Assembly: GCA_036244855.1 (NCBI GenBank)
Contig: BQKZ01001627.1
Span: forward strand, 24,666-88,665
Source: Temnopleurus reevesii
Taxonomy: Eukaryota; Echinodermata; Echinoidea; Temnopleuroida; Temnopleuridae
Length of the DNA: 64,000 nt
Reading direction: 5' to 3'
The first letter of the stretch is position 1. The number at the start of each line of letters is the position of its first letter. Made by a program: the position numbers and the translations under genes. A model generated the notes under the pieces. The model had not been told where the DNA came from, ran no database searches, and saw only the letters and a list, made by a program, of their open reading frames with translations. Shown here piece by piece: positions 12,091-24,813 of this stretch.

Positions 12091-12540
12091 TACTCCCGCC
12101 TTACACAAATCAATCGTGCTTCGGCAATCGACAACCTGTAATGAAGTCCCAAGTACTTGGATTACAGCATCAGATAATCCCATCTTGAATTCAATAGCAC
12201 GATTTGAAAGCGGATCCTCTAACTGATTGCCGGATAGGCGGGCATGTGAGACTCTAACAACTGCCTCCAAGCAATGTTTACGCTCACAACGTTTAAAGCA
12301 ATTAAGACGTCAAAAGTTGATGAATTTGAGCAGATAGTGCCTGTCAGTATTCCCACCGGCACATTTGGACCTCGGGATAAAGAGCATGATAGGATAGAGA
12401 GACATTAACTCGTGTTCAATATATTCACGATCAGTAGTAGATGTGAATGTACTACATCGATGTATACGTCTAATGAAAGTCAGGTCGTGTACTTTATCCC
12501 CAAATCGATTTTCTTTCGTTAAAAAATCTCCTGCCGCGGC
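12091..12540 (-). pseudogene. Unidentified antisense coding-like region with one in-frame stop
   Basis: Reading the minus strand from 12540 there are 76 open codons, a TGA at 12312-12310, then 73 more codons in the same frame to the TAG at 12090-12088. The first part contains VHDLTFIRRIHRC and TDREYIEHELMSLYP; the second contains RVSHARLSGNQLEDPLSNRA and GLSDAVIQVLG. Base composition is richer in G+C than the flanks. I recognise no family. It may be a decayed gene or transposon, or two exons. A GTGAGC at about 12287 (reverse strand) and a GTAAGG near 12104 could be donors, but the TGA precedes the first of these. It could also be chance. Confidence 0.3.
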
Positions 12541-14780
12541 TTAAAACGTATGAATTTGCATCGCCGATAGATTTCCCGATGAATAAATAATGGGATTTTA
12601 TACTCTGCATTTCTAAAGCAATCGCACATGCTAATTTGGTCATCTTCACACACCATGGATTTAATAGAAGTTAATATGAGTATGTTTATCATTTATCTAA
12701 AACAAACAAAATCATCTTGAAATGATTGTGCTTCTCAGCCCTACAAAATTGTCGTGAATATGAAAAAAAAAATTATGAAAACGCAAATCAAGTGCAGTTA
12801 GCTTTTTTTTAACCCAATTATCTACTTTTCTGGTATATTTGCAAATGATAAGTACAAAATAGACATTGAATATCTAAATGTGCCAGATTAATATTCATCA
12901 AACGACACTTAACATCATATCGGCTATGATACCAAGCTAAAAGGCCAAGTTTAAGGTCGGTTATCAACTATACACAAAATGAAAGCAAGGTCAAAAGAAG
13001 AAAAAAAAAGAGCAAGAATAATCACTCAACACAAAAGGTGACGTTACGTGGCAATAATATGTACACACTCCAAATAGTCAATTCCCAATTGGTAGTAAGA
13101 ATCAATTTGAGTATGATGGATATACCATACGTGCTCCATTAAAAAAATTCGGATGGTACAATATTGTGAGTAGTCCCTGACCCGAGTAGCAGTGACACCT
13201 TACCGATAGAGTCCATATTATCTGAAGCTCCCTAGATACTGGCTGCTACTCAACACTGTTCCTTTAAATTTCAATCTCACTCGTAAACCCACTGCCGAGC
13301 TAGCTCTAGATGAAGTACGGTATTGAGTACATCCCCCCACACACACACACTCCTTAAGAACGGAAAAGAAATCACTTTCATAAAATGTGGTCTAAAATGG
13401 GATTCATTTGGGATTATTTTGTCTCCTGACCGGAAAAAAATGTCGAATCTATTCAAGTGGACATTTTTCAAATATTGCTACAAATCATACACATGATGAA
13501 TGATTCTTCGATTATTTTATCACTAATTTGATATTAAAGGAGTATTCACTTCAAGGTTCTTTTTTTTTAATCATTTGGGGATATTTCCGTAAATCTTATA
13601 AACCTATATAACACGTACCTTGTTCTTTATTAACTCATTATGATCCTCATTCAAAAGAGCCATCGTAAATGGAACTCATACTAAATGTGCATTGCTGACC
13701 ATCTTAAAATGGTTGGATAATGTGATAAGTAAAACCTGAAATTCAACTTCACTGGAGGACAGTGCATTTACGAACTCAATCGAAGTGAGGTGTGCATTTC
13801 CCCTTTAAACATCAATCTCACTTGAAAACTGCTTGAGTAGGCATCTCCGTATTTGAATACGGCTTTAGCACCCAAGAGCGAAAACGATGTACGATTAAAA
13901 GTAAACTTACACCCTCTACTAACCGAGAGGTAGACATTGAAATGGTCGAAACGGGAAATAATCGAAGAGCATTCCATACTATTTTGGTAGCCTTCCTGCC
14001 TCTGCAGAAGTGTTGTTTAAGATAAGATTATAAGGATAATGATCTTACCTAAGATTCTTTTTCTATGTGTTGTAAGTTAAAGTATAGTAAAGATGAATCA
14101 TCTAAGCATATCCGTAGTATAGTTGACATTGACAATAATGAGGAATATATGTAGAAGACTATCATGTAAATTGTTATTTTCTTTAATAGTGCAAACCACT
14201 TAATCGGTCAATAAAATAACCTACGTGACAATGTCATGTTTAAATAAAAAAAATATATCTGCAGTACTTACTTGTAGCAGAATAGATGCCACCATCAATT
14301 TGCCAACAATTTGAAGCTTTTTAGATATTAAAGTTATCAAGATAACCTTTTGACAAAGAAAACATTTGCCTTTGATTAGGGGTGAGATCTCGGTAATAGC
14401 GCCACAGGAATTGACGTTATCTCTCATAGTAAATATGCATTTATGTTGCCTATGCCACGACAGCAAAAAAAAATGTTGAAAGCATTCTCATTGCGACAAA
14501 TTGAAGGAGTGATCTGAAATTGACATTCACGTAGATGGTTCATGATTACTAAGTCGTTTTGAATGGAATGGTATGTGACTACCGGGGACAGTTCAACATG
14601 GCGTCGGATAGTCATATTCCCAGCTCGTGAATGGCATCATCAATTTAGATTTTCAGCTCTTCCGATTTCAATGCAGCTTTTTTCATCAGGATTATTGACC
14701 CACTTCGCCGGTAATAAGTGCTATGGGTCGCCTTCCTGATACTTTCTGCTCATTAAAGCACAATGCATCCAAAAGTCCTC
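12541..14780. other. No gene seen
   Basis: AT-rich DNA with a short CA run at about 13335-13350. Minus-strand frames at 13277-13471, 13768-13977, 14221-14466 and 14424-14615 are 63-81 codons long, with no motifs and no convincing splice signals. Confidence 0.4.
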
Positions 14781-14840
14781 CCCTCAGCTGGATGGTTAGA
14801 ACGTATCAAGTTTTCATCGGTGTGTCATGTTTCTAATTCC
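14781..14840 (+). repeat. tRNA-like SINE head, degenerate
   Basis: CAGCTGGATGGTTAGAAC resembles an internal A box (D-arm) and GTTTCTAATTCC resembles a B box (T-arm), at tRNA-like spacing. The cloverleaf does not pair properly, so this is a pol III-promoter remnant and not a working tRNA. Confidence 0.35.
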
Positions 14841-15734
14841 ACATAAAAACCCTATAGTTAAATCATGGAATAAAGTAGAGCATATACAATATTTAATGGA
14901 TATTTAATGATTTACAATTGTCACGGGACAGGTAAAAGTATATAATCAAGCTAATCCATCAAGAGAATATAATGTATTCAACGTACACAAATTCTTAGAA
15001 ATTCTCCCAGCAAAAGGTATAACATACCTCGATATCAGCCGAAATATCTTATATTCCATTTCACCCCCCCCTTCCGCCTCCTAGGACTGTGACTGCAAAT
15101 CATTCATTAATCTAAGACAGTGGGAAATAGATTTGAGGACATTACATCCATGCCTCTGACATGACAGTAAACGTGTCTTTAATAAGAGAGTTCGGATTGA
15201 CATATGTAGGATGGCATTTAAAGGATGTGGCACAAAATAGGAGGAACAAATCAAATTACGGCACGTGCGTCGTGTGTGTGAAGCTGCACAGGTTTGGACG
15301 TGGTACGATGTGGCAAGGTGACGGATTGGGTGACACTAAGGCTTGCATCTTCACACCTCACAAACGGTTTGCCTTGGCCTAGTCTTTTCTTTTTTAGGGA
15401 ACAGGTGATTCCCAGGAAGAGAAACTGCGGAAAGAATCCTCGAACGAAGTTTGAATTTTAATAACCCATGACTCTAAGCTAAAAATATCTACATGATTTT
15501 TTGTAGGTATTACTTACTTTATCAAAGCATGATTTACTGCGAAATGTCCGTTTATGTAATGAATTTAAGTATTTTCAACTGAAAAATGAAATTCAACCAA
15601 AATAAGTAAAATCACAGATCAGAAAATGATAACGGAATATTTTAAGTCATTACGTCAAAGGAAAAGGGTAATTTCAACTTAATTAATGTCTTTCATATAA
15701 CATGAATATGACATAAAAAGACCCTTTTTCCTAA

Positions 15735-16001
15735 GCGGTCATGTAGGATGGTTAGGGCGTCCGTCTCGCAATCAGAATGGCATGGATTCAGGCCCAATAG
15801 TAGAAATATTCGTTAACGTTTTGTATGTTTTAGGCTACCCATTTAATTAATTAGTGTGTTTATAACTGATTCGATTTAGTTTAAGATATTCATATGAAGT
15901 CATATACTTATAATATGTAATTATTGTTTTGTACAATTTACATTGTATTCAATTAATTTGAGTTAATGAAATGGATAATGAATAAATCAAATCAAATCAA
16001 T
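15735..16001 (+). mobile_element. tRNA-derived SINE with LINE-like tail
   Basis: The head has an A-box-like GTAGGATGGTTAGGGCG followed by a CCGTCTCGCAATCAGA anticodon-arm-like stretch and a GGATTCAGGCCC B-box-like stretch. About 200 bp of AT-rich body follows, ending in GAATAAATCAAATCAAATCA, a short tandem tail typical of LINE-mobilised SINEs. The length (about 265 bp) fits a SINE. There is no coding sequence. Confidence 0.5.
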
Positions 16002-16483
16002 ACTCAATGAATTCAACGGTTCTACAGAACATATGTAAAACAAGCTATTATATAGACGCACAGACATGCGTGTTATGGTTATTTTTTATTTCATATTTTA
16101 TTTTACACTAGAACCAAATTTTACGATGATTTTAACAGCTTTATGTTATATTACCAACCAAAAATTTATATTCTTGGGTAGTAAGTCTGATATAGCGCTC
16201 CATATACAACCTTAAAGGGTAGATTTAACACATTAAAGGAATAACTTGAGAGGAAATAATTTCAAACCTTTTATGAAGGATTAATTTTGAACCCCATCAA
16301 AGTCAGGCCCGCTGCATGTGATTCGCAATTCCTATAGTTTTCCTTTCTCAGATCTGCTACGTTTTCTTTCTCTCGCTAGCCTAAACGAACCTTACAACAG
16401 TCTTTTTCCATCTTGCCTTGATTTAGAGTCAAATTTGTCACTTATTATGTCCAATACGATGGGCACTGCTATCATCGTTATGT

Positions 16484-16545
16484 AGTGAAGGAGAGAGTGC
16501 GGTAGACTCGCCTTCCGGCGGCCCGGGTTCGACTACATGGTGTAC
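16484..16545 (+). repeat. tRNA-like sequence, probable SINE head
   Basis: GAGAGTGCGGTAGACTCGCC (A-box/D-arm-like) and CCCGGGTTCGACTAC (B-box/T-arm-like, close to GGTTCGANTCC). The interval between them is shorter than in a normal tRNA, and no matching acceptor stem is seen, so it is a SINE or tRNA pseudogene. Confidence 0.45.
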
Positions 16546-17972
16546 CAACTTTAACCGTATTACAGACGATTCATATTGGTGGGGTTTTTTTCAGACGACA
16601 AATGAAAAATTGTAAAATGTTTAAAGAGTAAAATGCTTCATTTGAAAGAAATTAAAAAGCTAATTGAAATTTTATAATTTTGCGATCGGTGTAAAGTTTT
16701 CTTTTTGACGTAACATCAATTCCAGATTCCCAACATTCTGTTTGGTTAGAGTTCATTTATTGTCAGGAACGAGGTTAATGAAGTAAAAATGTAAACATCG
16801 TGCTTGACAGCTATAATAAGAATTTCTATAATAAGATCACGGTTAAATCTCTTCATCAGGTATAACATCTGGAATTATAAAACAAATGAGCAGACTATTG
16901 TTTTGGTACATTAGATATTATTACGAAAAAAACCCAAATCAGATTGTGTAGATAAATGCCATAGCAGAAAAAAAAATCACAGTGAAAGTTTATAAGTCAC
17001 AATAGATTTCGTATAAAACCATAATCATCGAGTTTTAACTTTAAAAAGATCAAGTAGGATACAGAAAAGGTGAGTATAATACCATAAACCTTGATATTAA
17101 TTTGTAGGATGGATGTAATTAAGCATTCTGGCTCACAAAATGATACAGAATATAAATCATATATACGAATTACAATACAATTATACATAAAAATCCATTC
17201 ACACCGCCTGAGCTCATTGTTTGTGACCCTTCTCACTTATCTTTCGACATTAATCCGGCAATAATCTTTTTATTCCAGAGAATCATTTTCCTCAACAATA
17301 TCCAGTCCCTGTTAGGGTGAATCGGAAGGAGGTCGCATGAGATTTGATTTATCTTGTATCTATATTGATCGATATTTTCAGTAGAATATGATCTGTTCAA
17401 AGTTACAGAGGGGTTTTTTTTATCTTGCGAAAGCTGTGTACCATATTTCAATCTACTCTTGGTGAGTAAATGCGAATGTGATTTTGGTTGAGAATTTTCT
17501 TTCCCCTGGTAAACAAATCCCAAAAGACGTTTTAATACATTGCTCTCTATAACTCAATAAATTTGTTAAATTTTATTTTATAAATCTATAGCGTCACACA
17601 TCTCACATATGACCTCAGTGCTGGACCAATGTACATTAGTCTTGCATAATGTCGGCAGATTTGCCATGCACTTCTGAGTATTACGATGATTCTATATATA
17701 GATATAGATTATTAATTTTAGGAAACTTACACAACTCTCCATTTGGAAATACAAATAAAATACTATCAAATGAATTAAGACGGTCAAGGCCGTTTCCGTG
17801 AGTTAAACGATCTCATAAGACGGAACGCGATGATTGCATTCTGCCCGTCAAATTGAGAATATTCGCGGGGTTACTGCTGGGTTTCATAAGCAAAATGGGA
17901 GATTACAATAGAAGAAAGACACAGTAGTAGCATTATAAAAGCAGTCGCTTCCCACACCACATATAACCTACA
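16546..17972. other. No gene seen
   Basis: AT-rich DNA. Minus-strand frames at 16997-17236 and 17233-17523 (79 and 96 codons) have no domain; their composition is typical of AT-rich noise. Confidence 0.4.
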
Positions 17973-18215
17973 TAAAGGCCGAATCATACTTTTGCGTTTT
18001 AGCCTGTGCCGGCCCAGCGTATTTGAGAATTAAAAAATCTCCCCGAGCGCACAGTATATACGCTGATCAGATCGGTGGACTGGCGTTTCGGCTTGCGCTC
18101 AAGGAGCGTACGTCGAACGTCAATCCACCGTATGACCTGCGTCTCTGTGCGTTCTTTTTGTTTTCTAAAAACGCTTAGCCGACACAGGCTAAAAGCGCAA
18201 ATGTGTGAGTAATCA
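17973..18215. repeat. Inverted-repeat element, family 3, copy 2
   Basis: Homologous to 8069-8310. It shares TTTGCGTTTTAGCCTG, GGCCCA-CGT, GAGCGCACAGT, TTCGGCTTGCG and CCGTATGACCTGCGTCTCTG. The right end (TTAGCCGACACAGGCTAAAA, then GCGCAAA) is the inverted complement of the left. It carries an internal insertion (around GATCAGATCGG) not present in copy 1. Confidence 0.75.
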
Positions 18216-19019
18216 TGTGTAAGTGCTTATTCATTAAAATGATCAAAATAAGTTTAGCAATTATAAATAAATTATTTAAACATTTATGATATCTAAAATT
18301 CAGAGATGCAGCGCATGGCAAAGTCCATTCCACAATCAGTATGAAGTAAATGTGTTGCATGGGCCGTGAGGTCGCTGAAAGTGGATTTACATTTACATTT
18401 GTGCAGCCCACTATCCCCACCATATTCCCATTCCCATTTCACAATCCATGTCTCATTTCGAAACATGATTGTGACTATACATGCAATTTTGACAACTTAA
18501 ACATGACTGAGGTCCATATTCTTACTCTTTTACAATTAAACGAGTTTTTGCAGACATGTTGGCCTTCATGATGTACTTCGAATGCTCTCTGATGTGTTAC
18601 AAGTATGCCGCCAATGTCTCCTGGCGAATTGACGCAATACTCTAAGTGTCAGGCAAGGGAGAATCTTATAGCAGACAGAACATTAATTCTCACACTCACT
18701 TCATGAAAACTTAATTTTCCATTCAAACAAAATCGTTAACCTTGACGAATGCTATCAGCCATTCCAGGGTACTTACTAAAACGGTGTCATAACCGAACAT
18801 CAAGGACATCTATTTTATTATTAAAAAGATCCGTGAAATCCAGACATTTCTAGAACTTTAATTAATAAATCATGTGTGCTATATTTACAACTAACAGTCA
18901 CATTGATTCATCGTTTTAGTCGACGAATTCTTAACGAAATTGTAAGTTCAAATAATGTGTTAATTTTTTAAAATGTTGAGAAAATTTAAATAAAAAAACA
19001 CAGACTCCCCTCCCCATCC
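18216..19019. other. No gene seen
   Basis: AT-rich DNA. The plus and minus open frames around 18175-18571 overlap each other and lack motifs. Confidence 0.4.
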
Positions 19020-19050
<31 letters not shown>

Positions 19051-19066
19051 ACAAACACACACACAT
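19020..19066. repeat. (CA)n microsatellite
   Basis: About 23 CA units with CAAACA interruptions and a C-rich left flank. Confidence 0.95.
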
Positions 19067-19164
19067 ACAAAAGAGAAGAAGAAGGAGAAGCTTGTTTCTA
19101 GTTTTTCGAACGGTGCATTAACTTCTTTTCGAGTTACGAGTTAGAGTTTTGGAGATTCGAGACA

Positions 19165-19400
19165 AATCGGCCGAAGGTGATATTTGAATGGCACAATCTA
19201 TGCGACTTGGCTTTTGGCTTTTATGGCATATTATGTGATACTCGACTTACGGTGCTATTCGAGTGGTATACATTGGACTCGACTTTTGAGGATTCTCAAA
19301 TAGCGTATGTGCCACTCAAATTTTGGCGACATACGAGTGGCATGTTTCCGACTCGACATAGGTGATATTCGAGTGGAATATTAATTAATAAGACTCGAAT
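19165..19400 (+). repeat. Degenerate tandem array with TCGA-rich units
   Basis: Variants of GGTGATATTCGAGTGGNAT and GACTCGACTT recur several times (about 19167, 19247, 19330 and 19357), sometimes with the complement (CCACTCAAAT), suggesting an old minisatellite. The 62-codon frame at 19177-19365 is a reading of it. Confidence 0.4.
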
Positions 19401-19835
19401 TTTCGTCATTTTCGAGAGGCGAAGTAGCAACTCAGAACTCGATAAAAGAAAAATAACACACGTTCAAAACATCAGCAAAATTATTGTAATGAATCCTTTC
19501 CACTGCGCCTGCCCGTTCAAACATACCGTAAATGATTAATTTGCTTCGTGCTTTTCCTCAAATAAAGTCTTTGATGAACTTGAAGCAATAGAAAATGGCG
19601 CTGAACATTCTCCAAGCCAAAATAATAAATACATACATTTTGTATAATTTGCTCTCTCAGATTATATGCATGAAATGTATTTCTTGCTAGTATGCAGGTA
19701 CATGCTCTCGGCTTCGGTACTCTCAATGTTCATAGCTCACATTCAAGAGTCTGCATTTAGAGACAACTTCAGGTCTATATTGGTCTTAAAGTATTGTTGT
19801 TTTTGCTTACGGACTCTGTGTCATGCACCCCACAG

Positions 19836-19916
19836 AATACAATACTACAAGCCAGTTCCTTGCGTCACTGGAGGACGATTTCAAGAAACCACGTTCTACA
19901 ATACAGCACTTGTACG
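19836..19916 (+). CDS. Possible internal exon (81 nt), product unknown
   Basis: Preceded by a pyrimidine-rich stretch ending CATGCACCCCACAG and followed by GTAAATC, both good matches to eukaryotic splice consensus. The length is a multiple of three. All three frames are open: one reads YNTTSQFLASLEDDFKKPRS, another YYKPVPCVTGGRFQETTFYN. The frame therefore cannot be decided from the sequence, and neither reading is a family I recognise. Only the phase-0 and phase-1 readings are compatible with the next candidate exon at 22392. It may be a chance pairing of splice-like sites. Confidence 0.25.
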
Positions 19917-21644
19917 GTAAATCAAAGATAATAATTAATTTTGTACGAAGAAATCATTTGGCAGTCCAAATCCTTACGATTAGAAATACGACATCAATCA
20001 ATATTGATGTATGAACAATTTATGTTATTCTTAAAACGCAGGGCATTGGTATGAAACAAAATGGTCGTTCACTTATTCACACTACAAATATTGAGAATCT
20101 TAGCAGGGATAATTATGCTTTCATACGATGGAAAATACTTGCTGTGGGCCATTGATCCATCAAGTACTGCCATTATTCTTTCTCTTTCCGGAGATATATT
20201 GACGAAAAAAGCGGACATAAATGCAATACTGCGTCGAAAATGAAGTATCGGCAGACATCCATTCATTTGTCGCCCATGGTAAGAGATCGGAAAACAAATC
20301 CTGTATAACTAGAACAACAATTCAATAAAATGCAAATAGGATTTTCCGTGAAATAAGCAAAGCATCAATTCGATACATTTACACTAATATTTCATATCTA
20401 GCATACTTCTTTGACAGACGTTTCGTCTTAAAGATTATATTTCTCAAAGTATCAAGCAATAAACGAACTCTTTCAACGCAATTAAAGTGTTATTGTTCCT
20501 TCCAATATATAGGGAAGTTCCTTGAAAAGTTTGTCACAAAAGTTTGTCACAAATTTCCTCTTTCTAAAAATCTTCGAATTTTCATTGATTTTAGATAAAA
20601 CAAAAGTATAAACTTATATAAACAGTATCTTGTATTGTATCAATTCCGGAAGATAGCGAGAGGCGGTGACACAGCGAAGCCTTTTTCACACGACTTTCAA
20701 GGTTTCATACATGATACTCTGTCCCGCAGGAAATTAGTATTTCTCTTTCGGCGTCCACCAGGAATTTGGGCGTTAACCGTGTGTTCTCCAGACGACACAA
20801 CACACTGAAATAGCTGAATAAAAACAGTGCTGTTAGAAAGCGAACAAGGACATGTTTTTAAGCGAAGGAAATTGTATCTCCAGAGAAAAATCCGGTCTGG
20901 ATGCTCTGTTTGTATCATTTCAAACCAGCAATAGCGAGAGGGATATTAAAGAAAGACAAGATAACACAGCGAAGTATGAATCAATAAGTTATGATTACTC
21001 AGGAAATGGATATTGAGGTACAAACAATATGTTTTTCTATGATTCAGTATAGGCAGTGCCGACCTTTCAACGACCTTTGATTGAATAAAGAATAATAAGA
21101 ATTAATGCAGAATTTTCATTTCCTTGTCAGATTATTTTTGATCTTAAGAAAGCCGCATCATTTTTTGTGTATCTCCCCCATGTTGACCTGTACACATCGC
21201 ATTTATTTGACCTATGACATTTTACTATTGTTGTCTTTAAAAAAAATATGAAACGTGCAGGTGGCCCAGATAAAGTGCGCCTTCAGCCTCGATCCATTAT
21301 ATTAGCACTATCCGTATTTCATGGTTCTATAGTCATGCAGGCATATCAACTTAACTGGAATCATATAAAAAATACTTCGTTAGCTCATTGTGGTCACAAT
21401 GTACTCAATTATACCAGGTTCTATTCCATGTGATTTAAATTTTCTTCATTTTACTCAAAAATTCGTGAAAAATAATATACAGAGCGATTGCTACTTCTTT
21501 ATCTCTGCCATGTGGACTCCAGCAATATACGGTAGGTTACTTATTGACAGACCCGCCACAAAATAGATATATAAAACACACATATTCCATTGACGTCGAC
21601 AAGTGGGGTGCGAAGGTGTTGAAAGTACCTTAGTGATGAGTAAC
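19917..21644. other. No gene seen
   Basis: Possible intron or intergenic DNA. Overlapping opposite-strand frames at 20061-20266 (60-65 codons) and minus-strand 20697-20918 have no motif. A direct repeat AAGTTTGTCACAAA is doubled near 20527-20552. Confidence 0.35.
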
Positions 21645-21702
21645 ATTGGAATTTATTCATTTGAACGTCATTGACATGTACAGCCAACATTTTGTTCCGA
21701 TT
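21645..21702 (-). mobile_element. LINE 3'-end fragment
   Basis: About 58 bp almost identical to each of the two units at 54149-54280: GAATTTATTCATTTGAACGT, CATTGACATGTACAGCC, AACATTTTGTTC. Those belong to the 3' end of a minus-strand LINE, so this is a severely 5'-truncated copy in the same orientation. Confidence 0.6.
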
Positions 21703-22391
21703 GATAAAGCGGTGCAAAACACACCTTTGTTGTGTTCATGAGGCTGAAATGTAATGGACAGTTGTTGTTAATTGAAAACTTACATATATTTAAAAAAAAA
21801 AAAACATTGAAACGCACCCCTCCCCCTTCTGAAAAAATGCTACGACAGCCCTGTATTCTCTGTTTATTTAATATACGAGAAACACTGAATTCAGCCGATA
21901 TGGGATTTGATTACAAAAACCTGGCGATAAATGTGCTAGCTCATCAATCAGGCCCGCCAAAATAGCTAATTTACCTGGATAAAACACATGATTATGGACA
22001 CGATCTATAATTTGGAATCAATACCTTGAATATACCAATTGAATTTCTATGCATTATGTTCCTCGAGCTATTTTTTCATATAAATGTAACAAGATGTTGC
22101 TGTCAATAGTTTCAATGCCAGGATAATCAATTACATAAAATATGACATAGACATGCAAATAATTTACGCCATCATTTATTGAATTTGAATTTGAATTAAT
22201 TTATCAAACTGCATTGATCGCATCTATATTTTGCTCAAAGAAAAGTATACAATATTGACGTTGCAAAGGCTTGTTATCGAAATAGTTTGATATTCATTTT
22301 TTTTTTCTTTTCAAATGGTCTTTAATTAAAGAAGATTGGCTTTCATCTATGTTGTATATATCATTCCATTTGACATCATATTCCATTCTAG

Positions 22392-22568
22392 GTCGTGAGG
22401 GTAAAGTTTACCTTGTTATTACACAAAGGTATCTATATAAACCTTCCCGTGGGTCCTGCTTTACAACAACACTTGGCGGAATTGTTAAAAAAGGGATTAC
22501 TTCATCCATCATTTCCTGAAAATGCAGAATATGAGCGAACTTGTGCCTGTGAGAAAAATGCATCAACG
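22392..22568 (+). CDS. Probable internal exon (177 nt), product unknown
   Basis: Flanked by a pyrimidine-rich acceptor (CATATTCCATTCTAG) and a strong donor (ACG|GTGAGTAAAG). In phase 0 at both ends it gives 59 codons that look like folded protein: LLLHKGIYINLPVGPALQQH, then AELLKKGLLHPSFPENAEYE and a CAC motif. An alternative frame (GKVYLVITQRYLYKPSRG) is open for about 42 codons, then stops. The phase-0 reading joins in frame to the candidate exon at 24814, whose other two frames are closed. I do not recognise the family. It may belong to a plus-strand gene of which only pieces are visible. Confidence 0.4.
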
Positions 22569-24813
22569 GTGAGTAAAGCATTGACTCTGCTTAGATGCAA
22601 AACATTCCCTATAAACATAAGGCATTTTAATATAAAGCATGAATCCCGGAAAATATTATCACCACATTTCATTATTATTCGAAGTCAATCTCTAAAGTTT
22701 GACTAAACTGTAATTATGTTGAAATATCAATACATATCGAATTTTCCTCTGCTATGCTTTCATTATTACTCAAAATAATATTGACTCATTTTGATTTCAC
22801 AATCAATTTGGTGTCCATTTTGTCCATATTATCAGCATGCCATTTCGATGGTTTGATCCCCAAGTTGTAATTTGTACAAAATAATGATGGAATATTTTTA
22901 CCAAACAATCTGATGTCGATTTTTTTCTTCAGCTATGACGCGCTCCTTAGATGAAATCTGATCAGGTTTAGTACGAGCAATATATTTTATCACTGATTAC
23001 ATTGCCCGGTCGTTAACCTGCACATACACACGCATATGCCACACATATGCCACACATAAACACACATGCACGCACTCATGCACACCGAACAGTACGAACG
23101 CCCACATAAAACGGCATTTTGATTTATTACATTTCCCCATGATATTTTTGTGGAAGTATTAAACATTTAGATCCCGCGTGAACAAGCCACTTTGTTTATT
23201 CACGTATATCATATTATAATACTGCAAAATTGATGTTGGTAAGCTTATTACTTATTTACACTGATATGGATATGTAATATTTCAGGCTTAATAAGGAGAT
23301 AAATGAATTGCAAATCTATTCAGGTGATTAGCATAATATTTTTTACTATTAATTTGTTATATTGATTTGAGTGATGATGAAGTCTAAAATGAAGCAAAAA
23401 AGGGAAATGAAGTTGAATAATGTAATGCATCTTTGTTGTTGTTTTTGTTTGAAACTTTGAAAAATATTTTTTAATATAATTGAAGAATCAAATATGTATA
23501 TACAAAAAAGTGTAAGTAATGGTATTTTCTATTTTGATAAGATGAAGGTCATATAGAAAGAATAGCTAGAGTAGTTCTTATGTCAACATATTTGAGTGAT
23601 TATGTAGATCTGTACTATATGAAAACGTATCACGCACCTACATGTGGTTGAGATATGGTTTGCCAATTTATCCTATATTAATTGTGGTCAACCATACACA
23701 TAATTATTACTTCATAGGGGGTAATGGAGTATATGATATAATAACATAGTCATTCATTTAGCGATCTGCAAATGAATTGAACATATTTATATGATTAATA
23801 ATGGAGAGGACAGGGGATCTATGTTTGCATTCACTTCCCTCGAGGCAATAAAAATCATTTCCTTCTATTTCAGACAGACATTGAATTATGGTCAATACGT
23901 TAAACGCGGCTGATACAACTTTGCTACATGTATCTGTAGAAACCTAATTACAAGGCGCCGATCCAATTTTTATCAGCTTAGCGCCTACCCCAATATTTGT
24001 CCGAAAACCTCTTGAAACATTCTCACTACGATCGTGTTGAAAGCCATGTGATAGTATCACACTTGCCCCTTATGATGTGAATACTTATCACTTGCAGTGT
24101 CAGAGTGAACAACGCATCAGTGTTTATTTCAGGTTAGAATCATAATTTTAGAATAGAAAGTCATCTGTAGTGGAGGGATTGAGCTAAAAGCAGGATGAAT
24201 AACTCTCCTCGAGGATAAAAGAGAAGAGAATACCAAGATAGAACAGTCATCAGTGCATGTATGATTTTCTTTTTCCTTCACATCTCGATGTATATCCCCA
24301 AATCTTCCCTCACTCGAATAAATATGCTCGAGGCGACCTGTCTACTTTGTTGAATATGTATTGTGCATTATGCCAGGCTTTTATTTGTACGGTATTCTGT
24401 AATAATATTTCCTGGGTATATCATTATATCAGTGTATGACATACAACTATATGTGAATAGTTGCGTGGAAATGAGGAGGTGACACAACTCACATGCACGA
24501 AATAAGAACTTTTAGACAATTAAATAAATTAAAGCAAAATAAAATCAATTTGAAGATTGAGTGATTAATAAAGAATATGCAAGTAAATTCAATCACCATC
24601 CTTGAAAAGATGATCCTTATTTGACTTTCTAATAAGATTCTCACACTAGTATTCCCACCTGATTCGTTTACAAATGTATTCCTCGATGCATCTGGTGGCT
24701 GTTGTAGATATCATCTCATGAAGTGCTGCCATGCATTTTTTTTTAACTCAAGTCAACAAACTAAATCCTAATGATTCAGTCTTAATCTTCTTTATATTAC
24801 TTATGATTTCCAG
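22569..24813. other. Possible intron; no other feature
   Basis: AT-rich, with a CA-rich patch at about 23025-23090 containing a doubled CATATGCCACA. If the flanking candidate exons are real, this is a 2.2-kb intron. Confidence 0.3.

Noticed and set aside
13335..13350. Short CA run
   Set aside because: Too short to be a meaningful microsatellite; mentioned only in the spacer entry.
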